A DNA stretch of 64,000 nt. Source: Solwaraspora sp. WMMD792 (GTDB lineage: Bacteria; Actinomycetota; Actinomycetes; Mycobacteriales; Micromonosporaceae). Where the stretch lies: positions 3,534,001 through 3,598,000 of the forward strand of contig NZ_JARUBH010000009.1 in NCBI RefSeq assembly GCF_029626105.1, given 5' to 3'. The position numbers were made by a program, and so were the translations under genes. Below are positions 27,942 through 36,711 of the stretch, piece after piece. Within the stretch, counting starts at the first letter, position 1. Each line of letters opens with the position of its first letter. The notes below the pieces were generated by a model that made no database searches, was not told the DNA's origin, and saw only the letters and a list, made by a program, of their open reading frames with translations.

Positions 27942-28741
27942 GCGCCCGACGGGTGCTGCCCTGGGCATTGCTGGCGCTGCTGGTGCTGGCCCAGATCGGC
28001 TACCCGCTGACCGGCGGCGGCACCCGGGCCGGATTGACCGTCGCCACCGTGGTGATCGGCTTCGTCCTGTCGGTCGGCCACGCGTGGCTGACCCGGGGGC
28101 CGGCCGCCGCCGCCGCGCTGCTGCTGGTCACCACCGGCGGTGGGCTGGCGGTCGAAGCCTGTGGGGTGGCGACCGGGGTCCCGTTCGGCGGCTACGACTA
28201 CGCCGGCACGCTCGGGCCGAAGCTGCTCGGCGTACCGGTGGTGATCCCGCTGGCCTGGACCTGGATGGCCTGGCCGGCGTGGTTGGTCGCGGTGCGGCTG
28301 GTCCGCCCGACGGCGGCCCGGATCGCCGTCGGCGCGGCCGCGCTGGCCTCCTGGGACCTCTTCCTCGACCCGCAGATGGTCACCGAGGGCCACTGGACCT
28401 GGCTGGACACCGACCCGGCGCTGCCCGGGGTGCCGGACGTCCCGATCGGCAACTACCTGGGCTGGCTGGCCGTGGCAGCGGTGATGATGACGCTGCTGCG
28501 GCTCACCGCCGGGGTCGACGCCCGCCGGGCCGACGGGCCGGCGGACGCCCCGATGTACGCGCTGTACCTGTGGACGTACGCGTCGAGTCTGCTCGCCCAC
28601 GCGGTGTTCCTCGGGCTGCCCGCCTCGGCCGGCTGGGGCGGGCTCGGCATGGGGCTGGTGGCGGTGCCGTTCGCGGTGATGCTGATCCGGACGCGGCGGG
28701 CGACACGACCTGGTGGACGACGGCCGCGACGGGTGACATGA
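27938..28741 (+). CDS. cruF: CruF-type carotenoid 1,2-hydratase (DUF422)
   Basis: This 267-residue integral membrane protein starts at ATG 27938 and has about seven helices. Family markers are TGVPFGGYDYAGTLGPKLLGVPVVIPLAWTWMAWPAW and the acidic segment SWDLFLDPQMVTEGHWTW. CruF adds water to the psi-end of gamma-carotene-like compounds (the bisanhydrobacterioruberin hydratase family), making the C-1' hydroxyl that is then glycosylated. It is followed directly by a glycosyltransferase, as in myxoxanthophyll and sioxanthin loci. Its TGA overlaps the first copy of a 17-bp tandem repeat. Confidence 0.85.
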   Translation: MSARRVLPWALLALLVLAQIGYPLTGGGTRAGLTVATVVIGFVLSVGHAWLTRGPAAAAALLLVTTGGGLAVEACGVATGVPFGGYDYAGTLGPKLLGVPVVIPLAWTWMAWPAWLVAVRLVRPTAARIAVGAAALASWDLFLDPQMVTEGHWTWLDTDPALPGVPDVPIGNYLGWLAVAAVMMTLLRLTAGVDARRADGPADAPMYALYLWTYASSLLAHAVFLGLPASAGWGGLGMGLVAVPFAVMLIRTRRATRPGGRRPRRVT

Positions 28742-28805
28742 CCAGGTGGACGGCATGACCAGGTGGACGGCATGACCAGGTGGACGGCATGACCGGGTGG
28801 ACGGC
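28738..28805 (+). repeat. Four 17-bp tandem repeats forming a chain of ATGA-coupled mini-ORFs
   Basis: Three copies of ATGACCAGGTGGACGGC and a fourth with one change lie at 28738, 28755, 28772 and 28789. Each of the first three encodes MTRWTA and then a TGA that overlaps the ATG of the next copy. The first copy's ATG overlaps the cruF stop, and the fourth ATG starts the glycosyltransferase. Since 17 is not a multiple of three, each copy shifts frame, yet the stop-restart chain stays intact at any copy number. Confidence 0.9.
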
Positions 28806-29964
28806 GGCCGCGACGGGTGCGCTCGGCATCGTCGCGGTGCTGCTGGCGCTGACCGCGGCGACGCTGGTCAACACGCTGCGCTGGCTGCGCCGGCCCGGCC
28901 CGGCGGCACCGGTGACCGAACCGGTGTCGATCCTGCTGCCGCTGCGCGACGAGGCCGACCGGGTGGCACCGTGCCTGCGGGCGCTGCTCGCCCAACGGCA
29001 GCTGACCGACTGGTGGATCGTGGTGCTCGACGACGGGTCGACCGACGGCACCGCCGAGGTGGTCGCCGAGGTGGCCGGCGACGACCCCCGGGTACGGCTG
29101 ATCACCGGTGCCCCGCTGCCGCCCGGCTGGCTGGGCAAGCCGCACGCCTGCCAGCAGCTCGCGGACGCGGTCTCCTTCATGCCGGACGGGGTACTGGTCT
29201 TCGTCGACGCCGATGTGGTCCTCGCCCCTGATGCGGTGGCCGCCGCCGTCGGCACCCTGCGGTCGGTGCCGGCGCAGCTGCTCAGCCCGTACCCGCGGAT
29301 CGTCGCCGGGTCGGTCGGCGAGCGGCTGGTGCAGCCGCTGCTGCAGTGGAGCTGGCTGACGTTCCTGCCGCTGCGCGCGATGGAACGTTCGCCGCGTACC
29401 TCGCTGGCCGCCGCCGGCGGCCAGTTCCTACTGGTCGACCACGACGCGTACCGGCGGGCCGGCGGGCACGCCGCCGTGCGGGACCAGGTGCTGGAGGACA
29501 TCGGGCTGGCCCGTGCGGTGAAGCGGGTCGGTGGGCGGATCGCCCTGGCCGACGGTTCGGCGTTGGCGACCTGCCGGATGTACGGGTCCTGGCGGGAGCT
29601 GTCCGCCGGCTACACCAAGTCGCTGTGGGCGTCGCTGCCGTCGCCGGCCGGCGCGGCCGCCGTCGTGGCCGGACTGTTGACGTTGTACGCGGCCCCGCCG
29701 GTGCTCGGCGTTGTCGGGCTGGCCGGGCTGGCCGCCGGGGCCGGTCCGGCGGCGGCGGCGCTGGTCGCGGCCGGTGCCGTCGGGTACGGGCTCGGGGTGG
29801 CCGGGCGGACGCTCGCCGCCCGGGCCACCGGCGGCCGGGCGATGCCGGACGGATTGGCACATCCGGTCTCGGTCGCGCTGCTCGGCTGGCTCGTGATCCG
29901 GTCCTACTATCTGCGCAAGCGACGGCGCCTCGCCTGGCGCGGTCGCCCGGTGGCCCTGCCCTGA
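28789..29964 (+). CDS. Family 2 glycosyltransferase of the carotenoid locus (CruG-like)
   Basis: This 391-residue protein starts at ATG 28789, the last of four repeated ATGs; an ATG at 28780 is in frame but less likely. An N-terminal helix (GIVAVLLALTAATLV) anchors a GT-A domain with VSILLPLRDEADRV, LDDGSTDGT and the metal-binding FVDADVV, then QWSWLTFLPLR and two or three C-terminal helices. It probably transfers a sugar to the hydroxyl made by CruF. Ribosome access depends on cruF translation, because no separate Shine-Dalgarno is seen. Confidence 0.82.
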   Translation: MTGWTAAATGALGIVAVLLALTAATLVNTLRWLRRPGPAAPVTEPVSILLPLRDEADRVAPCLRALLAQRQLTDWWIVVLDDGSTDGTAEVVAEVAGDDPRVRLITGAPLPPGWLGKPHACQQLADAVSFMPDGVLVFVDADVVLAPDAVAAAVGTLRSVPAQLLSPYPRIVAGSVGERLVQPLLQWSWLTFLPLRAMERSPRTSLAAAGGQFLLVDHDAYRRAGGHAAVRDQVLEDIGLARAVKRVGGRIALADGSALATCRMYGSWRELSAGYTKSLWASLPSPAGAAAVVAGLLTLYAAPPVLGVVGLAGLAAGAGPAAAALVAAGAVGYGLGVAGRTLAARATGGRAMPDGLAHPVSVALLGWLVIRSYYLRKRRRLAWRGRPVALP

Positions 29965-29991
29965 CCGAAACTGCTGCGAGGAGGAGCACCG

Positions 29992-31512
29992 ATGAGCCGG
30001 GTGGTGGTGATCGGCGCCGGGGTCGGCGGGTTGGCCGCCGCGATCCGGCTGGCACACGGCGGGCACGACGTCACCGTCATCGAACAGGCCGACACCGTCG
30101 GCGGGAAACTGGCCCGCTGGACCCGGCAGACCCCCGCCGGTGCGTTCACCTTCGACACCGGGCCGAGCCTGCTGACCCTGCCGCAGGTCTTCGCCGACCT
30201 GTTCGACGGCACCGGCGAACCACTGGAGAAGGTGCTGGATCTGGTCGAGCTGGATCCGATCGTGCGGCACCGGTTCCCGGCCGGGCCCGGTGGGCCGGTA
30301 GGACGGCTCGACCCGTGCTGGCTCGACTCGTGCGCCGACCCGGCGACGTTCGCCGAACGGATCGCGGTGGCCTTCGGCGACGGAGCCGCCGACGACTGGC
30401 AGCGGGTGTGGCGGCGGGCCCGACGGATCTGGGACGCCTCCTGGCGGGACGTGCTGCGCCGGGAGGTCAGCTCGCCGCTGGCGATGGCGCGGATGGCGTA
30501 CCGGCTCGGCGACCTGACCGCGGTCGCCCCAGGCCGCAGCCTGCGCGGGGTGCTGCGCCGCGAGGTCCGCGACCCGCGACTGCGGACCCTGCTGGAGCGG
30601 TACGCCACCTACACCGGCGCGGACCCACGGCGGGCCCCGGCGGCGCTGCTCGCCGTGCCGTACGCCGAGTTGACCTTCGGCGGCTGGTACGTGCGGGGCG
30701 GGCTGGGGGCGCTCGCCGACGCGCTGCTGTCCCGCTGCCTGGACCTGGGCGTGGTGGTGCGCACCGGGTCGACGGTCACCGCGATCGACGCGGCCGGTGG
30801 CCGGGTGCACGGCGTCCGGGTGGCCGGTGAGGCCCGTCCGGTGCCGGCCGACGTGGTGGTGGCCAACGTGGACGCGTCGCGGGTCTACCGGGAGTTGCTG
30901 CCGCACGCCCGGCGGCTGACCCGACTGGCCGACCGCAGCCTCGGCGGTTTCGTACTGCTGCTCGGGGTGCGCGGCCGGACCCCGGAGCTGGCCCACCACA
31001 CGGTGTTCTTCCCGCGCGACTACGACGCCGAGTTCGACGCGGTGTTCGGTGATCCGGGGCGGGGTCGGCCGGCCCGGCCGGTCACCGACCCGACGATCTT
31101 CGTGACGGTCGCCGACGACCCGGCGGCCCGGCCGGACGGTCACGAGGCGTGGTTCGTGCTGGTCAACGCGGCCCGCCAGGACCTGTCGCTGGCCGGGGTG
31201 GACTGGCGCCGGCCGGGTCTGGCCGACGCGTACGCCGATCAGGTGCTGCGGGTGCTGGCCGACCGGGGGGTGGACGTGCGGGACCGGCTGCTGTTCCGCG
31301 AGGTGCGGACACCGGCGGACCTGGCCGCGTCGACCGGCACGCCGGGCGGGTCTATCTACGGTACGGCCGGCGGGCTGCTGCGCCCGGCGAACCGGGCACC
31401 GGCGGCCGGACTGTTCCTGGTCGGCGGGTCGGTGCACCCCGGTGGCGGGCTGCCGATGGTGACCCTGTCAGCGCAGATCGTCGCCGACCGGATCGGCCCG
31501 GCCGGCCGCTGA
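29992..31512 (+). CDS. CrtI/CrtD-family carotenoid desaturase
   Basis: This 506-residue protein starts at ATG 29992 behind GAGGAGGAG. The FAD-binding dinucleotide fold is VVVIGAGVGGLAAAIRLA, with VIEQADTVGGKLARW and FDTGPSLLTLP; the C-terminal signature is SVHPGGGLPMVTLSAQIVADRI. The family includes phytoene desaturase CrtI and 3,4-desaturase CrtD. Placement after cruF and a glycosyltransferase favours CrtD, acting on the hydroxylated psi-end, but sequence inspection alone cannot separate the two. Confidence 0.8.
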   Translation: MSRVVVIGAGVGGLAAAIRLAHGGHDVTVIEQADTVGGKLARWTRQTPAGAFTFDTGPSLLTLPQVFADLFDGTGEPLEKVLDLVELDPIVRHRFPAGPGGPVGRLDPCWLDSCADPATFAERIAVAFGDGAADDWQRVWRRARRIWDASWRDVLRREVSSPLAMARMAYRLGDLTAVAPGRSLRGVLRREVRDPRLRTLLERYATYTGADPRRAPAALLAVPYAELTFGGWYVRGGLGALADALLSRCLDLGVVVRTGSTVTAIDAAGGRVHGVRVAGEARPVPADVVVANVDASRVYRELLPHARRLTRLADRSLGGFVLLLGVRGRTPELAHHTVFFPRDYDAEFDAVFGDPGRGRPARPVTDPTIFVTVADDPAARPDGHEAWFVLVNAARQDLSLAGVDWRRPGLADAYADQVLRVLADRGVDVRDRLLFREVRTPADLAASTGTPGGSIYGTAGGLLRPANRAPAAGLFLVGGSVHPGGGLPMVTLSAQIVADRIGPAGR

Positions 31513-31529
31513 GTCAACGCCCAGCACCG

Positions 31530-32207
31530 TCAGGCCAGGGCGCGGCGGACGGCGGTGAACAGTTGGCTGAGCCCGAACAGGCCGAGCAGCACCCAGACCG
31601 AGGTGGCCAGGGTGAGCACCCCGGCGGCGAGATCCGGCGCAATCAGCGCGGCGGCACCGGCCAGCAGCAGGCCGACCAGGGCGATGCTGACCCGGGTCGG
31701 TCGCTCCCCGACCGTCACCGCGCCGATCTCCCGCATGCCGGCCGCCGCTGCCCGGGCCCGCAGGTACTCGTGCAGCCAGGACAGCGTGCCGGCGGCGACG
31801 ACCAGCGGGCCGGGGGCGCCGGCCAGCCAGAAACCGAGCAGCCAGAACGCCTCACCCGCCCGGTCGGCGAGCGAGTCGTAGACGTAGCCGAGCCGGGTGG
31901 TCCGGCCGGTGACCACGGCCAGCGCACCGTCGACGGTGTCGGCGACCGCGGCCAGCAGCACCAGGCCGGCGGCGGCGAGCAGACCGGGACCGCCGCGCGG
32001 GGCGAGCACCGGCACCCCGAGGCAGAGCAGCACTCCGGCGGCGGTGACCGCGGTCGGGCCGACCTTGGCCCGGCCGAGCAGGTCGGCGACGGCGTGCGCG
32101 GCGCGCAGCCAGTAGCGCACCACCGGGGTGGCGGTGCGGGGGTCGAAACCGCCGTGCAGCCGTGCCCAGGTGACGGCGTAGTCCTGCCAGTTGAGCCGGG
32201 TCTCCAC
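31530..32207 (-). CDS. CDP-alcohol phosphatidyltransferase family membrane protein
   Basis: This 225-residue protein starts at ATG 32207. The motif DTVDGALAVVTGRTTRLGYVYDSLADR keeps the four acidic positions of the family signature (Dx2DG...Gx3Dx3D), while the usual Ala-Arg after DG is replaced by hydrophobic residues. Five or six membrane helices follow. Such enzymes make phospholipids or inositol-type lipids from CDP-activated donors; the product here is unknown. It is convergent with the desaturase, 17 bases away. Confidence 0.78.
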   Translation of the reverse strand: METRLNWQDYAVTWARLHGGFDPRTATPVVRYWLRAAHAVADLLGRAKVGPTAVTAAGVLLCLGVPVLAPRGGPGLLAAAGLVLLAAVADTVDGALAVVTGRTTRLGYVYDSLADRAGEAFWLLGFWLAGAPGPLVVAAGTLSWLHEYLRARAAAAGMREIGAVTVGERPTRVSIALVGLLLAGAAALIAPDLAAGVLTLATSVWVLLGLFGLSQLFTAVRRALA

Positions 32208-32248
32208 GACAGCTCAACCGCTGCGGGACGGCTCGGGTGGCGGGCCGG

Positions 32249-33166
32249 TCACGCCCGGGTGCCGGCGGCGACGTTGAGCCACACCTCACGGGTGGCCGTC
32301 GACCGGTTCATGGTGATGAAGTGCAGACCCGGCACGCCCTCGTCGATCAGCCGCTGGCAGAGCTGGTTGGCCTGGTCGATGCCGAGCCGGCGGACCGCGT
32401 CGGCGTCGTCGGCGACCTGGGCGAACTGGGCGGCCAGCGCCGGCGGGAACGGGGCACCGGACAGCTGCTCGGAGCGCTCAATGGTGGCCAGTTTGGTGAC
32501 CGGCATCACGCCGGGCAGGATCGGGGTGTCGCAGCCCGCCGCTGCGACCCGGTCCCGCAGCCGCAGGTAGTCGTCGGCGTCGAAGACCATCTGGGTGATC
32601 GCGAAGTCCGCGCCGGCCCGGCACTTGCGGATGAAGTACCGGGTGTCGGTGGCGATGTCCGGCGAGCGCGGATGTTTGTACGGGAAGGCGGCCACGCCGA
32701 CGCTGAAGTCACCCGACTCGCGGACCAGCCGGACCAGGTCCTCGGCGTAGTGCACGCCCTGCGGGTGGGCGACCCACTCCCCGGTCGGGTCGCCGGGCGG
32801 GTCACCGCGCACGGCGAGCACGTTGCGGACCCCGGCACCGGCCAGCCGGCCGATGACGTTGCGCAGCTCGGCGACCGAATGGTCGACGGCGGTCAGGTGC
32901 GCCATCGGCAGCAGGGTCGTCTCGGTGGCGATCCGTTCGGTGAGGTCGACCGTGGTGTCCCGGGTGGTGCCGCCGGCGCCGTAGGTGATCGACACGAACG
33001 ACGGCCGCAGCGGCTCCAGCTCGCGGATCGCCTGCCAGAGCAGCTGCTCGCCGGCGGGGGTCTTCGGTGGGAAGAACTCGAACGAGAAGGTCGGCTGGCC
33101 GGCGCGGATCAGCTCCCCGATCGACGGCTGCGAGCCGGGGAGTACGGACGGTAGACCGAGAGCCAC
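32249..33166 (-). CDS. metF: Methylenetetrahydrofolate reductase
   Basis: This 305-residue protein starts at GTG 33166. TIM-barrel markers are FSFEFFPPKTPAGEQLLW, SITYGAGGTTRDTTVDL, AVRGDPPGD and the FAD-contacting QMVFDADDYLRLRDR. The enzyme reduces methylene-THF to methyl-THF for methionine synthesis. It is divergent from the prenyl synthase across only 60 bases, the same arrangement as Rv2172c-idsA2 in M. tuberculosis. Confidence 0.9.
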   Translation of the reverse strand: MALGLPSVLPGSQPSIGELIRAGQPTFSFEFFPPKTPAGEQLLWQAIRELEPLRPSFVSITYGAGGTTRDTTVDLTERIATETTLLPMAHLTAVDHSVAELRNVIGRLAGAGVRNVLAVRGDPPGDPTGEWVAHPQGVHYAEDLVRLVRESGDFSVGVAAFPYKHPRSPDIATDTRYFIRKCRAGADFAITQMVFDADDYLRLRDRVAAAGCDTPILPGVMPVTKLATIERSEQLSGAPFPPALAAQFAQVADDADAVRRLGIDQANQLCQRLIDEGVPGLHFITMNRSTATREVWLNVAAGTRA

Positions 33167-33226
33167 GCAGCCGACTGTACCGGGTGGCCTGCGGGCGGCG
33201 CATCGACCAGCCGATAGCGTCAGGGA
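33167..33226. promoter_or_regulatory. Compact divergent promoter region with probable leaderless starts
   Basis: TAGCGT (33215-33220) ends six bases before the GTG of the prenyl synthase, and on the other strand TACAGT (33174-33179) ends seven bases before the GTG of metF. Both would give leaderless or nearly leaderless mRNAs, which fits the lack of ribosome sites. -35 boxes are not evident. Confidence 0.35.
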
Positions 33227-34309
33227 GTGGCAGACAGCATCACGGTGGCGCCGACCGATCGGGCCGACCTGCGTCGACGTGTCGACCGGGCGTTGGCCGA
33301 CTTCCTCCAGGGCCGGCGACGCTGGCTGGGCGACGTCGACGAGGCGCTGCTGCCGGTGGCCGCGGCGATCGAGGACTTCGTGCTCGGCGGCGGCAAACGG
33401 CTGCGGCCGGCGTTCGGCTACTGGGGTTACCGGGGAGCCGGCGGCGGCGACTCACCCGAGGTGGTCGCGGCCCTGGCTGCACTGGAGTTCGTGCAGGCCA
33501 GCGCCCTGATTCACGACGATCTGGTGGACGGTTCGGACACCCGGCGCGGCGAGCCGTCGATCCACCGGCGGTTCGCCGCGCACCACCGGCGCAGCGGGTG
33601 GCGCGGGCCGGCGGACGGCTTCGGTGCCTCGGCGGCGGTGCTGCTGGGCGACCTGTGCCTGGTCTGGTCCGACGAGCTGCTGCACGGTGCCGGGCTGACC
33701 GACGGGATGCTGCGCCGGGCCCGGCCGGTCTTCGACGAGATGCGCACCGAGGTCACCGTCGGGCAGTACCTGGACGTGCTCACCCAGTTCACCGGCGACA
33801 CCTCGGTGCACCGGGCCACCCAGGTGGCCCGGCTCAAGTCGGCGAAGTACACCGTGGAGCGGCCGCTGCTGCTGGGCGCGGCGTTGGCCGACGCGCCGGC
33901 CGCCGTCGCCGCCGGCTACTCCGGGTACGGGCTGCCGCTCGGTGAGGCGTTCCAGCTGCGCGACGACGTACTCGGGGTGTTCGGTGACCCGGCGCTCACC
34001 GGCAAGCCGGCCGGTGACGACCTGCGGGAGGGCAAACGCACCTTCCTGGTGGCGTCGGCGTACCGGACGACGTCGCCGGCCGGCCGGGCGTTGCTGGACG
34101 ACCGGCTCGGTGACCCGGCGCTCGACGCCGACGGGATCGAGCGGCTGCGCGAGGTGATCGTGGCCAGTGGTGCGTTGGCCGTCACCGAGGCGCGGATCAC
34201 CGAGCTGACCGAGCGGGCGTTGACCGCGTTGGCGCCGGTGCCGGTCGAGCCCGAGGCCGGGCAGGTGCTCCGGGAGCTGGCGGTGGCGGCGACCACCCGT
34301 ACCGGCTGA
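33227..34309 (+). CDS. idsA: Polyprenyl (geranylgeranyl) diphosphate synthase, IdsA type
   Basis: This 360-residue protein starts at GTG 33227. GGKRLRP (55-61) is the diphosphate-binding loop, HDDLVDGSDTRRG contains the first aspartate-rich motif (D97, D98, D101), and LRDDVLGVFGD is the second. The residues before the first motif (ALIHDD) have no bulky aromatic stop beyond F88, in line with C20 product length. It would supply GGPP for carotenoids or quinones. Synteny with idsA2 of mycobacteria is kept. Confidence 0.87.
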   Translation: MADSITVAPTDRADLRRRVDRALADFLQGRRRWLGDVDEALLPVAAAIEDFVLGGGKRLRPAFGYWGYRGAGGGDSPEVVAALAALEFVQASALIHDDLVDGSDTRRGEPSIHRRFAAHHRRSGWRGPADGFGASAAVLLGDLCLVWSDELLHGAGLTDGMLRRARPVFDEMRTEVTVGQYLDVLTQFTGDTSVHRATQVARLKSAKYTVERPLLLGAALADAPAAVAAGYSGYGLPLGEAFQLRDDVLGVFGDPALTGKPAGDDLREGKRTFLVASAYRTTSPAGRALLDDRLGDPALDADGIERLREVIVASGALAVTEARITELTERALTALAPVPVEPEAGQVLRELAVAATTRTG

Positions 34310-34331
34310 CCGCCGCCCACCCCAGACCGGC

Positions 34332-36158
34332 TCAGCTCAGCCGGTAACTGTTGGCGAAGTTGTTCGGGCTGCAGACGTTGAGCTGGCTGCGTACCTGGTC
34401 GTAGCTGAACCCGGTCGGCACCCGGCAGGCCCACATCCCGACCACCGGCACCCGGATCCGGTAGCTGTTGGCGAAGTTGTTCGGGCTGCACGTGTTGAGC
34501 CGGTTGGTCACCAGGTCGTAGGTGTACCCGGACGGGACGGTGCAGGTGGAGATGTTGTCCCTGGGCAACCGCAGCCGGTAGCTGTTGGCAAAGTTGTTCG
34601 GGCTGCATTCGTTGAGCCGGCTGACCACCAGATCGTAGGTGTAGCCGGACGGCACCGAGCAGGCGTAGGTGCCGTCCAGGTTCTGCCCGACCGTCCAGCT
34701 GAAGGCGGTCGCGGCGGTCCGGTTGGCGGCGTCGCGGGCGGTCACCGTCACGCTGTACGTCCGGACGGTCGTCGGCGTTCCCGAGATCAGCCCGGTCGAG
34801 GAGTTGATCGACAGCCCGGCCGGCAGCCCGGTCGCCGACCAGGTGTACGGCGCGGTCCCGCCGGAGGCGGTCATCCGCAGGCTGACCGCGACGCCCCGCA
34901 GGGTGTTCTGGGCGCCCGGGTTGTCGACGGCCGGCATGCCCGGCGTACCGCCGCCGGTGTTGACGAACAGCAGCCGGTTCGGCGAGCCGCTTCCCGCGTT
35001 GGTGATCTTGTTGGGGGTGGCGATGGTGGACATCGCGGTGGCGACCTGGGCGGGGGTCAGGTTCGGGCTGGCTGCAAGGATCAGCGCCGCGCCGCCGGCG
35101 ACGTGCGGTGCCGCCATCGAGGTGCCGCTGATCGTGTTGGTGGCGGTGTTGCCGGTGTGCCAGGCCGAGGTGATGCCGACCCCGGGGGCGAAGATGTCGG
35201 TGCAGCTTCCGTAGTTGGAGAAGGAGGCACGGGCGTCGTTGCTGGCGCTGGCGTTGACGGTGATTGCCTGGCTGACCCGGGCCGGGGTGAAGTTGCAGGC
35301 GTTGGAGTTGGAGTTGCCGGAGGCGATCGCGTAGACCACGCCGTCGGCGATGGAGTTGCGTACCGCGTTCTCCAGGGTGGTGTTGCTGCCCTGGCCGCCC
35401 AGGCTCATGTTGGCCACCGCCGGACCGGAGGCGTGGTTGCCGGTCACCCAGTCGACCCCGGCCGTCACCGCGGCGAACGAGCCGCTGCCGGCGCAGTCGA
35501 GCACCTTCACGGCGACCAGGCGGACCGCCTTGGCCACCCCGTACGAGGTGCCGCCGACCGTGCCGGCGACGTGGGTGCCGTGCCCGTTGCAGTCGGAGTT
35601 GCTGCCGCCCACGGTGTTGACCCCCCACACCGCCCGGCCACCGAAGTCGCTGTGCGTGGTACGGATGCCGGTGTCGATGATGTACGCGGTGACGCCGGAC
35701 GCGGTGTTCGGGTAGGTGTAGGCGTTGTCCAGTGGCAGATTCCGCTGGTCGATCCGGTTCAGGCCCCAGGACGGCGGGTTGGTCTGGGTGGCGGTGGTCC
35801 GCACCTCGCCGTTCTGCTCGACGTAGGCCACGTCGGGGTGGGCGGCCAGCCGGCGGGCGGCCCGCTCGCTGAACCGGCCGGCGAAGCCGCGCAGCGCGTG
35901 TCGGTAGGTGTAGTCGACGCGGGCACCGTACCGGCCGGCCAACGTGCTGGTGAGCGCGTCCACCCGGTGGGGAGACGCGTCACGGTCGGCGAAGACGACC
36001 AGGTAGCTGTCCTTGATGGCGGTCGGGTTGGCGGTGCCGAGGATCTCACCTGCGGCCTGCGCGGGTGCGGCGGCGACGGTGCTGAACGCCAGCAGCGCCG
36101 CCAGGGCCGCACCGACGGCGGCGAGCCGCCTGCCGCGAACATGTCGAACCTTTCCCAT
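34332..36158 (-). CDS. Secreted subtilisin-like serine protease with C-terminal triple repeat
   Basis: This 608-residue protein starts at ATG 36158 (GGGGAGA upstream). A signal peptide ends near AAPAQAA, an I9 propeptide covers about 45-115, and the S8 domain follows with the triad Asp (YIIDTGI), His (GHGTHVAGT) and Ser (GTSMAAPH). An Ig-like putative domain (TAPYTWSATGLPAGLSINSSTGLISGTPTT) comes next. The end is three copies of a roughly 38-residue unit, each with C-x-VPxGxxYDxVxxxLNxCSPNNFANSYR. The repeat is probably a cell-wall or substrate-binding module with one disulfide per unit. A promoter is seen at 36225-36253. Confidence 0.9.
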   Translation of the reverse strand: MGKVRHVRGRRLAAVGAALAALLAFSTVAAAPAQAAGEILGTANPTAIKDSYLVVFADRDASPHRVDALTSTLAGRYGARVDYTYRHALRGFAGRFSERAARRLAAHPDVAYVEQNGEVRTTATQTNPPSWGLNRIDQRNLPLDNAYTYPNTASGVTAYIIDTGIRTTHSDFGGRAVWGVNTVGGSNSDCNGHGTHVAGTVGGTSYGVAKAVRLVAVKVLDCAGSGSFAAVTAGVDWVTGNHASGPAVANMSLGGQGSNTTLENAVRNSIADGVVYAIASGNSNSNACNFTPARVSQAITVNASASNDARASFSNYGSCTDIFAPGVGITSAWHTGNTATNTISGTSMAAPHVAGGAALILAASPNLTPAQVATAMSTIATPNKITNAGSGSPNRLLFVNTGGGTPGMPAVDNPGAQNTLRGVAVSLRMTASGGTAPYTWSATGLPAGLSINSSTGLISGTPTTVRTYSVTVTARDAANRTAATAFSWTVGQNLDGTYACSVPSGYTYDLVVSRLNECSPNNFANSYRLRLPRDNISTCTVPSGYTYDLVTNRLNTCSPNNFANSYRIRVPVVGMWACRVPTGFSYDQVRSQLNVCSPNNFANSYRLS

Positions 36159-36224
36159 GACAGATTTCTCCCCTTCGGGCAGAACAGAACGGGGTATAGG
36201 TAGGTTCGCGCGACCGTGGTACGG

Positions 36225-36253
36225 ACACTAAACGATCAGATGACGCAGATCAA
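36225..36253 (-). promoter_or_regulatory. Promoter of the subtilase gene
   Basis: The minus strand reads TTGATC, 17 bases, TAGTGT, about 67 bases upstream of the ATG. The leader ends in AAGGGGAGA. The region is relatively AT-rich compared with its surroundings. Confidence 0.55.
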
Positions 36254-36315
36254 TGCATCACATCGCGACGAATTTTGCCGTAAACAAATCGGTGCGAATT
36301 CGTAGCAGTTTCTGG

Positions 36316-36711
36316 TCAATGCTCGTCTCCGGGGGCTGCTGCGGACTGGCGCGCCCGGCGCCGCCGCCGCAGCCGGGCGAGCAGCCAGTCGCCCTCGCCG
36401 GCCGCCGGGGTGCGCTGCACGCCGCGCCGCCCCAGCCACACCCACACCGACAGGGTGAACAGCACCATCGCGAAGCCGAACAGCAGATCCTCGACCGGCG
36501 CGTACGCGATCCGCAGCCCGACGATAGCGGCCGGGTCGTAGCGCACGATGGCACGGCCGGTCAGGATCCCGTTGGAGAGCAACTGGAAGCCGACGATGAT
36601 CGGGTAGGTCGCCCAGAAGACCGCCCGCAGCACCAGCCGGGTACGCAGCACCACGAGGTCGACCAGCACGGCGGCCACCACCCCGAGCAGCGCGGCGACG
36701 GTGTAGCTCAC
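36316..36711 (-). CDS. crtYd: Lycopene cyclase subunit CrtYd
   Basis: This 131-residue protein starts at GTG 36711, overlapping the stop of the partner gene (GTGA). Three membrane helices carry the domain signature SNGILTGRAIVRYDPAAIVGLRIAYAPVEDLLFGFAMVLFTLSVWVW; the PVEDLLF acidic pair is the conserved cyclase motif. With CrtYc it forms a heterodimeric membrane cyclase that closes beta or epsilon rings on lycopene. The C-terminus is Arg-rich and cytoplasmic. Confidence 0.88.
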   Translation of the reverse strand: MSYTVAALLGVVAAVLVDLVVLRTRLVLRAVFWATYPIIVGFQLLSNGILTGRAIVRYDPAAIVGLRIAYAPVEDLLFGFAMVLFTLSVWVWLGRRGVQRTPAAGEGDWLLARLRRRRRARQSAAAPGDEH

